From an uncultured Lachnospiraceae bacterium (GTDB taxonomy: Bacteria > Bacillota_A > Clostridia > Lachnospirales > Lachnospiraceae), in NCBI GenBank assembly GCA_947178085.1, contig CAMWWS010000204.1:1-5610 (forward strand): a stretch of 5,610 bases of DNA. The letters are read 5' to 3'. The position numbers and the translations under genes are program-made. This document shows positions 1 through 5,610 of this stretch, piece after piece. Below the pieces are notes generated by a model. It was given only the letters and a program-made list of their open reading frames with translations. It was not told the origin of the DNA and searched no databases. The stretch's first letter is position 1; every line of letters starts with the position of its first letter.

Positions 1-699
1 GCATATCTTGAAGCCGGAGGTAATGCAATAATTATTCCTACGTGGTCAAATGAAGAAATGCCGAACTTTGAAAAGATATTGGCTTATTACGGGGTTTCGC
101 TTGTAGACGGCATGATTGCGGAAGGCGATATAGATATGTACTACAATGAAGATCCGTTCCTGTTGTTACCACAGATTGATTATAATGAAATTACGGAAAG
201 CATTTATAATGCCGTTGTTTTTGTTCCATACGCAAGGGGACTGGATTATGATGATGATACAGAAAACATATTCTATACGCCGCTGCTTGAAACAAGTGAC
301 AGTTCTTATAGTCAGATGTATTCTAATATGGAAATAAATAATGGATTTAATAAATCTGAAGGAGATATCGACGGACCTTTTGTTATAGCATTGAAGGCAG
401 ATAAAATTATAGGAAATGACGTGGTTTCCAAGGTAGTATTTGCTGCTTCGGAAAATATGTTCGGCGAGGAAGCGGACAGTATCGTCCCCGGTAATAATGT
501 CAAATTATTTTGCAGCATTTTAAGCTCGCTTGTGGAGCATAAAAGCTCTGTGTCGATTCCGGTGAAATATTATGATGCTTCCGCTTTGATATTTACAACG
601 CGGGATATCGTAGTAGTCGGCGCAGTATCTATTCTTCTCATCCCGATATGTTGTCTGGTAATAGGATTTGTAATCTGGTTTAGCAGAAGGAAAAGATAG
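1..699 (+). CDS. GldG-family ABC transporter auxiliary protein, C-terminal part (5' end outside window)
   Basis: The frame is open from base 1, so the gene begins upstream; 232 codons are visible and end with TAG. The first residues (AYLEAGGNAIIIP) resemble the 'glycine-rich turn plus hydrophobic strand' found in GldG/DUF4350-type extracytoplasmic domains. Further on, a segment around visible residues 119-131 (EGDIDGPFVIALK) matches the family's 'GPF-hydrophobic' strand, followed by VVFAASENMF and a stretch near 167-184 like the 'N..LF.NILSSLVE' element seen before the anchor. The protein ends in one hydrophobic helix (about visible residues 203-227) followed by SRRKR, so the tail is cytoplasmic and the body lies outside the membrane. 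Family members work with an ABC ATPase and an ABC-2 permease, which would be expected just upstream. The substrate cannot be told. The internal ATG at base 58 is not a credible start because homology-like sequence precedes it. The family call is from pattern recognition, not a search. Confidence 0.72.
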   Translation, partial: AYLEAGGNAIIIPTWSNEEMPNFEKILAYYGVSLVDGMIAEGDIDMYYNEDPFLLLPQIDYNEITESIYNAVVFVPYARGLDYDDDTENIFYTPLLETSDSSYSQMYSNMEINNGFNKSEGDIDGPFVIALKADKIIGNDVVSKVVFAASENMFGEEADSIVPGNNVKLFCSILSSLVEHKSSVSIPVKYYDASALIFTTRDIVVVGAVSILLIPICCLVIGFVIWFSRRKR

Positions 700-704
700 G
701 GTTG

Positions 705-740
705 TTGACTTACGTTTAAGTTTATGCAAAAATATATAAG
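705..740 (+). promoter_or_regulatory. Weak candidate promoter for the hydrogenase gene
   Basis: The 79-base gap between the transporter gene and the hydrogenase contains TTGACT at 705-710 (five of six matches to a -35 box) and TATAAG at 735-740 (five of six to a -10 box). The spacing between them is 24 bases, well above the usual 16-18. At the normal distance from TTGACT there are only A-rich hexamers, such as AAAAAT at 728-733. A promoter in this gap is plausible because it is AT-rich and a change of function occurs here, but the boxes do not fit well. Read-through from the transporter gene is also possible, since no terminator is seen. Confidence 0.22.
708..721. repeat. Small inverted repeat ACTTA-CGTT-TAAGT upstream of the hydrogenase
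   Basis: Bases 708-712 (ACTTA) and 717-721 (TAAGT) are perfect reverse complements around a 4-base loop. It overlaps the end of the TTGACT hexamer at 705-710, so it could be an operator half-site pair or a small RNA hairpin. A further TAAGT at 737-741 could pair with the same left arm. The stem is only 5 AT-rich pairs and is not followed by a T-run, so it is not a terminator. A repeat this short can easily arise by chance in AT-rich DNA. Confidence 0.3.
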
Positions 741-765
741 TGTAAAAGAAAAACAAGCCATTACA

Positions 766-772
766 GAGGTGA
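766..772 (+). promoter_or_regulatory. Ribosome binding site that fixes the hydrogenase start
   Basis: GAGGTGA at 766-772 is complementary to the 3' end of 16S rRNA over seven bases and lies 6 bases before ATG 779. A competing ATG at 775-777, in another frame, would sit only 2 bases after this site and opens just 17 codons (stop TAA 826-828). The spacing therefore selects ATG 779, which opens the long hydrogenase frame. Confidence 0.85.
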
Positions 773-778
773 AGATGT

Positions 779-2257
779 ATGAGAGGAATCGATACACAGG
801 TCCGCAAGAACAGACGACGGATTTTTAAAGAAGTTGCTAATCTTGCATACACTTCGGAAAACTTAATAGATGATATAGAAGCGCTGCCCTATAAAATTGT
901 AGATTATGATGAATCGGAATATGAAAGCATCTACAGGGAACGTTCAATTGTGCGTGAGAGAGTAAGGCTGGCGATGGGATTGTCCTTAAGACCTGAGAAT
1001 CGTCCTGTTCATCTGACTCAAGGGCTAGAAGAAAGCAATATTTCCGAGAAATATTATGAACCGCCGCTCATGCAGGTGATTCCTTCAGCTTGTAATGCCT
1101 GCCCCGAAAACAGTTATATGGTGACTGATAAGTGTATGGGGTGTGTAGCGCATCCGTGTCGTGAAGTCTGTCCGAGAGACGCGATTTCCATGAAAAACGG
1201 TAAGTCCGTTATCGACCCGGAGAAATGTATAAAATGCGGAAAGTGCAAAGCCGTCTGTCCGTATGACGCAATATCTCATCAGGTAAGGCCGTGTGCCGGA
1301 GCCTGTGGAGTGAATGCGATTAAAAACGATGCAAAGGGAAGAGCGCTTATTGATAATGAATTGTGTGTATCCTGCGGACAGTGTATGGTAAGTTGTCCTT
1401 TTGGAGCAATTGCGGATAAATCGCAGATTTTTCAGCTGATTCGTTCCCTTCAGGCAGGACATAAGGTTATTGCCCAGGTTGCCCCGTCTTTTGCAGGACA
1501 GTTTGGAACTGACGTGACGCCGGATATGCTGAAAACGGCATTAAAACAGTTGGGATTCTATGATGTATATGAAACAGCAATCGGCGCAGATATGGGCGCC
1601 ATGGCGGAAGCTGAACATTATGCCAAAGAAGTGGCAACCGGACAGCAGCCGTTCAGCCTGACTTCCTGCTGTCCGTCGTGGTCGGTTCTTGCGAAGAAGT
1701 TTTTCCCTGAAACGATTGACAAGATATCCAATGCGCTGACGCCTATGGTGGCGACGGCAAGAGTCATAAAAGAGGAACATCCGGATGCAAAAGTGGTATT
1801 TATAGGACCATGTGCCAGTAAGAAACTCGAAGCCTCCAGACGAACGATTCGTTCCGATGTAGATTTTGTCATAACATTTGAAGAACTTACAGGTATGTTT
1901 GAGGCAAAAGGAATCCTGCTTAAGGAAATTCAGGCTTTAGATGAATTATCGGGTGCGACAGGAGCGGGGCGTGGCTATGGAGTTGCAGGCGGCGTGGCAA
2001 GCGCTATTGAAGAATGTATAAGAGAATATTATCCTGATATAGATGTTAAAATAGAGCATGCCGAAAGCCTTTCCGAATGTAAAAAAATGCTTATGCTTGC
2101 AAAAGTGGGTAAGAAGAACGGCTGCCTTATTGAAGGGATGGCATGTCCGGGCGGCTGCGTTGCAGGAGCGGGAACAAATATTGCGATTCCGCAAGCCGCA
2201 AAGGCGGTGGAGAACTTTAAGGAATCATCGGAACTCAGGATTCCGAAAAAAAATTAG
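779..2257 (+). CDS. Monomeric [FeFe] hydrogenase, group B type
   Basis: A cytoplasmic iron enzyme expected to interconvert protons and H2 using ferredoxin-type electrons. Residues 1-100 are a charged, cysteine-free leader typical of this subfamily. Residues 105-206 hold sixteen cysteines: CNAC (105-108), CMGC plus C127 and C131, a classical CIKCGKC...CP (150-160), CAGAC (172-176) and a second classical CVSCGQC...CP (196-206), formally enough for four [4Fe-4S] clusters. The H-cluster domain carries motif L1 TSCCPSW (295-301), L2 IGPCASKKLE (342-351) and L3 EGMACPGGCVAGAG (452-465). C298, C345, C456 and C460 are the expected H-cluster ligands, and C297 the proton-relay cysteine. GPC in L2 (group A has MPC), the AGAG end of L3, the short L2-L3 spacing (111 residues) and the short tail point to group B (TIGR04105-like, from memory) rather than group A (HydA/CpI). 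No maturases or partner subunits are adjacent. No frameshift is seen. The physiological direction, probably H2 evolution in fermentation, is inferred. Confidence 0.93.
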   Translation: MRGIDTQVRKNRRRIFKEVANLAYTSENLIDDIEALPYKIVDYDESEYESIYRERSIVRERVRLAMGLSLRPENRPVHLTQGLEESNISEKYYEPPLMQVIPSACNACPENSYMVTDKCMGCVAHPCREVCPRDAISMKNGKSVIDPEKCIKCGKCKAVCPYDAISHQVRPCAGACGVNAIKNDAKGRALIDNELCVSCGQCMVSCPFGAIADKSQIFQLIRSLQAGHKVIAQVAPSFAGQFGTDVTPDMLKTALKQLGFYDVYETAIGADMGAMAEAEHYAKEVATGQQPFSLTSCCPSWSVLAKKFFPETIDKISNALTPMVATARVIKEEHPDAKVVFIGPCASKKLEASRRTIRSDVDFVITFEELTGMFEAKGILLKEIQALDELSGATGAGRGYGVAGGVASAIEECIREYYPDIDVKIEHAESLSECKKMLMLAKVGKKNGCLIEGMACPGGCVAGAGTNIAIPQAAKAVENFKESSELRIPKKN

Positions 2258-2280
2258 AAAAAAATAAACTATTATGAAGC

Positions 2281-2293
2281 AGTATTAAATACT
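2281..2293. repeat. Palindrome 1 in the gltX leader (AGTATT-A-AATACT)
   Basis: Bases 2281-2286 and 2288-2293 are perfect 6-base reverse complements around a single A. The outer arms AGTAT and ATACT are identical to those of the second palindrome at 2309-2322. It lies 24 bases after the hydrogenase stop codon. As RNA, the arms could form only a 5-pair AT-rich stem with a 3-base loop, so as DNA it is better viewed as a possible protein-binding site. It is not followed by a T-run, so it is not an intrinsic terminator. Confidence 0.5.
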
Positions 2294-2304
2294 AGATTGT
2301 TTGG

Positions 2305-2310
2305 AAGGAG
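2305..2310 (+). promoter_or_regulatory. gltX ribosome binding site with long spacing
   Basis: AAGGAG at 2305-2310 (within GGAAGGAG from 2303) is a strong Shine-Dalgarno core, but it is 12 bases from ATG 2323, longer than the usual 5-9. The spacer is almost entirely the palindrome at 2309-2322. If that folded as a hairpin it would bring the site closer to the start codon, or hide part of the site, since the AG at 2309-2310 belongs to both. The start at 2323 is supported by the protein, because the conserved [10 protein letters not shown] begins at residue 5. Confidence 0.75.
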
Positions 2311-2322
2311 TATAGATATACT
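2309..2322. repeat. Palindrome 2, between Shine-Dalgarno and start codon of gltX (AGTATA-GA-TATACT)
   Basis: Bases 2309-2314 and 2317-2322 are perfect 6-base reverse complements with a 2-base centre; as RNA a 5-pair stem with loop AGAT is possible. It ends exactly one base before the gltX ATG and begins inside the AAGGAG site. It shares the arms AGTAT and ATACT with palindrome 1, with 15 bases between the two elements, so left and right arms of the two copies could also pair with each other. A role in translation control or as an operator is inference. Confidence 0.5.
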
Positions 2323-3786
2323 ATGCAGAAAATAAGAACAAGATATGCACCGAGTCCGACAGGACGTATGCATGTGGGGAATTTGAGGTCGGCGCTGTAT
2401 GAGTACCTTATCGCGAAACACGAGGACGGAGATTTTATGCTTCGTATAGAGGATACAGATCAGGAGCGCTTTGTAGAAGGGGCGATGGATATTATATATC
2501 GTACTCTGGAAAAGACCGGGCTTGTACATGATGAAGGTCCGGACAAGGACGGCGGTTATGGTCCTTATATCCAGAGTGAGAGAATGAAAACCGGTATATA
2601 TATGAAATATGCCAAGGAACTTATTGACAAAGGAGAAGCGTATTATTGCTTCTGTGACAAAGAGCGTCTGGCTTTCCTTAAGAAGGAAGTAATGGAAGGT
2701 AAGGAGATTACTGTATACGATAAACACTGTCTGCATTTGTCAAAAGAGGAGATTCAGGCAAATCTGGACGCGGGGAAGCCTTTTGTTATCAGGCAGAATA
2801 ACCCTACAGAGGGAAGTACGACCTTTCATGATGACCTTTACGGGGATATTACTGTGGAGAACGCCGAACTGGACGATATGATCCTGATTAAATCAGACGG
2901 ATATCCCACTTATAATTTTGCTAATGTGGTGGATGACCATACCATGAATATTACTCATGTGGTGAGGGGAAATGAATATCTTTCATCATCTCCGAAATAT
3001 CAGCGGCTTTATGACGCTTTCGGCTGGCAGAGTCCGGTATATGTGCATCTGCCGCTTGTAACAGATGAAAACCATAAAAAGCTTGCTAAAAGAAGTGAGA
3101 ACGGCTCATATATTTTTGAAGAAATGATAGAGCAGGGGTTTGTGGCGGAAGCAATAGTAAACTACATTGCATTGCTTGGCTGGTCTCCCGATGATGACCG
3201 TGAGATTTTCAGTTTAGAAGAGCTTGTAAAAGCATTCGATTATCATAGAATAAGTAAGTCTCCGGCGGTTTTTGATAATGTTAAGTTGCGTTGGATGAAT
3301 GGTGAGTACATCAAAGCCATGGATTTTGATAAGTTTTATGAGAAGGCGGAGCCATACTTAAAATCAGTTCTGACAAAAGAGCTTGATTTAAAGAAGATAG
3401 CTAATATGGTTAAGACCCGTATCGAGGTGTTCCCTGATATCACAGCTCATGTGGATTTCTTTCAGGAACTGCCTGAGTACGACGCGGAGATGTATGTCCA
3501 TAAGAAAATGAAAACGACTAAAGAATCATCATTGGAAGTGCTTACACAGTTACTTCCGATACTGGAAGCGCAGGAAGATTACAGCAATGACGCCCTGTAT
3601 CAGACTTTGACCGATTTTGTGGCGAAGATTGACTGTAAGAACGGTTATGTAATGTGGCCAGTCAGGACTGCCGTTTCCGGAAAGCAGATGACTCCTGCGG
3701 GAGCCACGGAAATCATGGAAGTGCTTGGCAAGGAAGAGTCGCTTCTAAGAATCAGAAAGGGAATAGAAAAGTTACAGAATGCCTGA
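2323..3786 (+). CDS. gltX: Glutamyl-tRNA synthetase (class I)
   Basis: Joins glutamate to tRNA in the cytoplasm using ATP. At 487 residues it is the usual bacterial length. The N-terminal Rossmann fold begins with [12 protein letters not shown] (9-20), where HVGN is the class I HIGH signature, followed by the conserved FMLRIEDTD (38-46). A zinc site C-x-C-x24-C-x-H is complete at C109, C111, C136 and H138, the same spacing as in E. coli GluRS. The second class I signature (KMSKS) appears as KLAKR at 253-257, with Ala where most GluRS have Ser (KLSKR). The C-terminal anticodon-binding half ends with a conserved block around 440-484 ([10 protein letters not shown], then [11 protein letters not shown]). 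Many Firmicutes lack GlnRS and use GluRS to mischarge tRNA-Gln before GatCAB correction; whether that holds here cannot be told. The 65-base leader is too short for a T-box. The final 8 bases overlap the helicase gene. Confidence 0.97.
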   Translation: MQKIRTRYAPSPTGRMHVGNLRSALYEYLIAKHEDGDFMLRIEDTDQERFVEGAMDIIYRTLEKTGLVHDEGPDKDGGYGPYIQSERMKTGIYMKYAKELIDKGEAYYCFCDKERLAFLKKEVMEGKEITVYDKHCLHLSKEEIQANLDAGKPFVIRQNNPTEGSTTFHDDLYGDITVENAELDDMILIKSDGYPTYNFANVVDDHTMNITHVVRGNEYLSSSPKYQRLYDAFGWQSPVYVHLPLVTDENHKKLAKRSENGSYIFEEMIEQGFVAEAIVNYIALLGWSPDDDREIFSLEELVKAFDYHRISKSPAVFDNVKLRWMNGEYIKAMDFDKFYEKAEPYLKSVLTKELDLKKIANMVKTRIEVFPDITAHVDFFQELPEYDAEMYVHKKMKTTKESSLEVLTQLLPILEAQEDYSNDALYQTLTDFVAKIDCKNGYVMWPVRTAVSGKQMTPAGATEIMEVLGKEESLLRIRKGIEKLQNA

Positions 3787-5610
3787 ATTAACTATAAATC
3801 CTATACAGAAAAAAGCTATTGAGTTTGCTGCCGGAACCATGCAGGTACTTGCAGGGCCCGGCAGCGGCAAGACATTTGTTATCACGCAGCGTATACGCTA
3901 TCTTATAAGACACTATGATGTGGAACCTTCCGATATACTGGTCATTACCTTTACCAAGGCGGCTGCCGGTGAAATGCAGCAGCGATTTTATAAGCTGATG
4001 GAAGGAAGCAGACCGCCTGTAAATTTTGGTACTTTTCACGCAATCTTTTATCATATCTTAAGACAGACCGGGAAATATCATAAGTATACCCTGATTACCG
4101 AACTGGAAAAAAGAAAGCTTCTGCTGCATATATTACATATGCCTGTTAGTGCAATGTTACTGAATAATGAGAAGGTCGAAACCGTGCTGGGACATATCGG
4201 CAGGCTTAAGAATAATGGGGAAAAATTCGATGCTCTGCCTCCCGAAACGTTTTCCGATAATGTTCTTACGAAAGAAGAGTTTATACAAATCTATCAGGAA
4301 TATAATCAATATCTTGCTGAATTTAGTAAGCTGGATTTTGACGATATGGGTCTATTGTGCCTTAAATTATTTAAAGATAATCCCGAGATTCTCTCACAAT
4401 GGCAGGAGCGGTATCGTTATATCATGGTGGACGAATTTCAGGACATAAATCATATGCAATACGAGATTGTACAAAGTATTGCGAAACCTCTTGATAATCT
4501 GTTCGTAGTAGGGGATGATGACCAGTCAATATATGGTTTCAGGGGCGCCAGACCTGATATTATGCAAAAATTTATGAGAGATTATCAGAATGCCGAACAG
4601 CTTTTATTAGATGTTAACTATCGCTGCCATGAGGAGATTGTAAAGAAGTCCCTGAATGTGATAAATGTAAACAATAACCGTTTCAGTAAGGAAATACATG
4701 CTTCACACAAGGAGGGGCAGGGCATCATCATAAAGTCATACCCTGATAAGGAAAAAGAATATGACGAACTGATATGTATGTTAAAAGAGCTTACTATAAA
4801 GAGCAGACCGGAGCTTTTATGCAATACGGCTGTTATATACCGCACCAATCATGAATGCAGTCTGCTTGCCGAGAAAATGCTTGTGAACAATATTCCTTTT
4901 GTCATGAAAGAAAAAATACAATGTCAGTATGACCATTTTGTGATTAAAGATATTCTTGCCTATCTGGAATTTGCGAACGGCAACAGAAACAGAGAAATAT
5001 TCCATCTTTTTATGAACAGACCGCTCAGATACTTAAGGAAGGACTGCGCCTTAAATAATCCTGTTGTTTTGGATGAACTTTTGCAGTATTACAAAAATAA
5101 TGCGGATATGAAAGAAGTAGCGCGCAAACTTTTCCATGATATAGAACGGATTGGCAGACTGCGGCCATATCCTGCCATAAGCTATATCAGGCAGGTCATA
5201 GGTTATGATGATTTTATCAGGCAGAATTACAGCGGGGAGACAAGAGAAAGGCTTTTTAGTATGCTGGATGAATTTCAGCGGCTTTCCAAGCAGTATAAGA
5301 ATTTTGAAGAACTTAATGACTATATCAGTCAATGCAGAGAACTTGTAAAAAAGAAGCAGGAAGAAATAAAAGCTGACATGAAAGATAATGAGCAGAACGG
5401 AATACGCCTTTTGACAATGCACGCATCAAAAGGATTGGAATTTGACACGGTATATCTCCCGGATGTTAATGAAGGAAAGATACCTGCGAAGCAGTCCGTC
5501 ACTCAGGAAGCAATCGAGGAAGAACGTCGGATGTTCTATGTGGCTATGACTAGGGCGAAGAAAGAACTGCATATCTTTTACTGCTGGCAAAAAGGCGGAA
5601 AGGATAATCC
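3779..5610 (+). CDS. UvrD/Rep/PcrA-type superfamily 1A DNA helicase (3' end outside window)
   Basis: An ATP-driven 3'-5' DNA translocase or helicase by family. The frame runs 610 codons without a stop to the window edge. Motifs appear in order: Q motif (NPIQ, Q10), Walker A AGPGSGKT (25-32), Ia [11 protein letters not shown] (56-66), Ib GTFHA (84-88), II VDEFQD (217-222), [16 protein letters not shown] (245-257), IV LDVNYRC (277-283), [12 protein letters not shown] (546-556) and [17 protein letters not shown] (582-596). Spacing is close to that of UvrD. Motif VI sits near the end, so only a short tail is probably missing, unlike UvrD/PcrA, which add a long C-terminal extension. It is therefore likely an accessory helicase rather than the main PcrA. 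ATG 3779 is the first possible start after an in-frame TAG at 3764-3766, and it keeps the Q motif. No Shine-Dalgarno lies at normal distance (AAAGGG ends 17 bases upstream), which suggests translational coupling to gltX through the ATGCCTGA overlap. All catalytic residues seen are intact. Confidence 0.93.
   Translation, partial: MPELTINPIQKKAIEFAAGTMQVLAGPGSGKTFVITQRIRYLIRHYDVEPSDILVITFTKAAAGEMQQRFYKLMEGSRPPVNFGTFHAIFYHILRQTGKYHKYTLITELEKRKLLLHILHMPVSAMLLNNEKVETVLGHIGRLKNNGEKFDALPPETFSDNVLTKEEFIQIYQEYNQYLAEFSKLDFDDMGLLCLKLFKDNPEILSQWQERYRYIMVDEFQDINHMQYEIVQSIAKPLDNLFVVGDDDQSIYGFRGARPDIMQKFMRDYQNAEQLLLDVNYRCHEEIVKKSLNVINVNNNRFSKEIHASHKEGQGIIIKSYPDKEKEYDELICMLKELTIKSRPELLCNTAVIYRTNHECSLLAEKMLVNNIPFVMKEKIQCQYDHFVIKDILAYLEFANGNRNREIFHLFMNRPLRYLRKDCALNNPVVLDELLQYYKNNADMKEVARKLFHDIERIGRLRPYPAISYIRQVIGYDDFIRQNYSGETRERLFSMLDEFQRLSKQYKNFEELNDYISQCRELVKKKQEEIKADMKDNEQNGIRLLTMHASKGLEFDTVYLPDVNEGKIPAKQSVTQEAIEEERRMFYVAMTRAKKELHIFYCWQKGGKDN

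Noticed and set aside
702..721. Possible Rex (NADH-sensing repressor) operator upstream of the hydrogenase, starting TTGTTGA
   Set aside because: Only the left half resembles TTGTTAA. The expected right half TTAACAA is absent; the sequence there is CGTTTAA.
775..828. 17-codon open frame starting at an ATG 4 bases before the hydrogenase ATG, a possible leader peptide
   Set aside because: Its start is only 2 bases from the ribosome binding site, too close for normal initiation, and it lies within the start of the hydrogenase gene. It is most likely chance.
2246..2264. Runs of eight and seven A around the hydrogenase stop codon, a possible slippage site or, on the other strand, a terminator T-run
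   Set aside because: Slippage here would alter only the last residue or two, and no GC-rich stem lies on the proper side to make a terminator.
2258..2322. T-box or other riboswitch controlling gltX
   Set aside because: The gap is only 65 bases with no antiterminator consensus and no terminator hairpin, far shorter than a T-box leader.
2272..2736. Minus-strand open frame of 154 codons across the gltX start
   Set aside because: It lies antisense to strongly conserved gltX sequence, its translation has no recognisable family features, and it has no clear ribosome binding site. It is a shadow frame.
4167..4448. Plus-strand open frame of 93 codons inside the helicase gene
   Set aside because: The helicase frame runs continuously through this region with motif II intact, so this alternate frame is a shadow and not evidence of a frameshift.
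1..5610. A novel defence system, mobile element or CRISPR locus
   Set aside because: All four long genes fit known families, no tandem spacer repeats, transposase, integrase or terminal repeats are visible, and the helicase has no nuclease or defence partner within the window.

Overview
The window reads as an ordinary chromosomal stretch from an anaerobic Firmicute of class Clostridia, most likely a Lachnospiraceae-type gut organism. That placement is an inference. It rests on a group B-type [FeFe] hydrogenase, purine-rich Shine-Dalgarno sites, moderately AT-rich codon use, and a Clostridia-like GltX and UvrD-type helicase. All four protein genes lie on the + strand and are tightly packed. 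No RNA gene, insertion sequence, CRISPR array or convincing intrinsic terminator was seen.

Layout: (1) 1-699 is the C-terminal part of a membrane-anchored GldG-family auxiliary protein of an ABC-2 type transporter; its start lies upstream of the window. (2) 700-778 is a short AT-rich gap with a small inverted repeat, a weak promoter candidate and a strong ribosome binding site. (3) 779-2257 encodes a complete 492-residue monomeric [FeFe] hydrogenase with sixteen N-terminal cysteines for Fe-S clusters and all three H-cluster motifs. (4) 2258-2322 is a 65-base gap with two similar palindromes, the second joining the Shine-Dalgarno site to the next start codon. (5) 2323-3786 is a complete glutamyl-tRNA synthetase, gltX. 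(6) 3779 to the window end is a UvrD/Rep-type superfamily 1A helicase, overlapping gltX by 8 bases and cut by the window edge just after motif VI.

The genes do not form one obvious pathway: hydrogen metabolism, tRNA charging and DNA unwinding share a strand and perhaps transcripts. The gltX-helicase overlap makes co-translation of that pair likely. No hydrogenase maturation genes (hydE, hydF, hydG) or electron-transfer partner subunits are next to the hydrogenase, so they must be encoded elsewhere. I found no previously undescribed multi-gene system. The points most worth a second look are the twin palindromes in the gltX leader and the departures of the hydrogenase from the classical proton-transfer residues.
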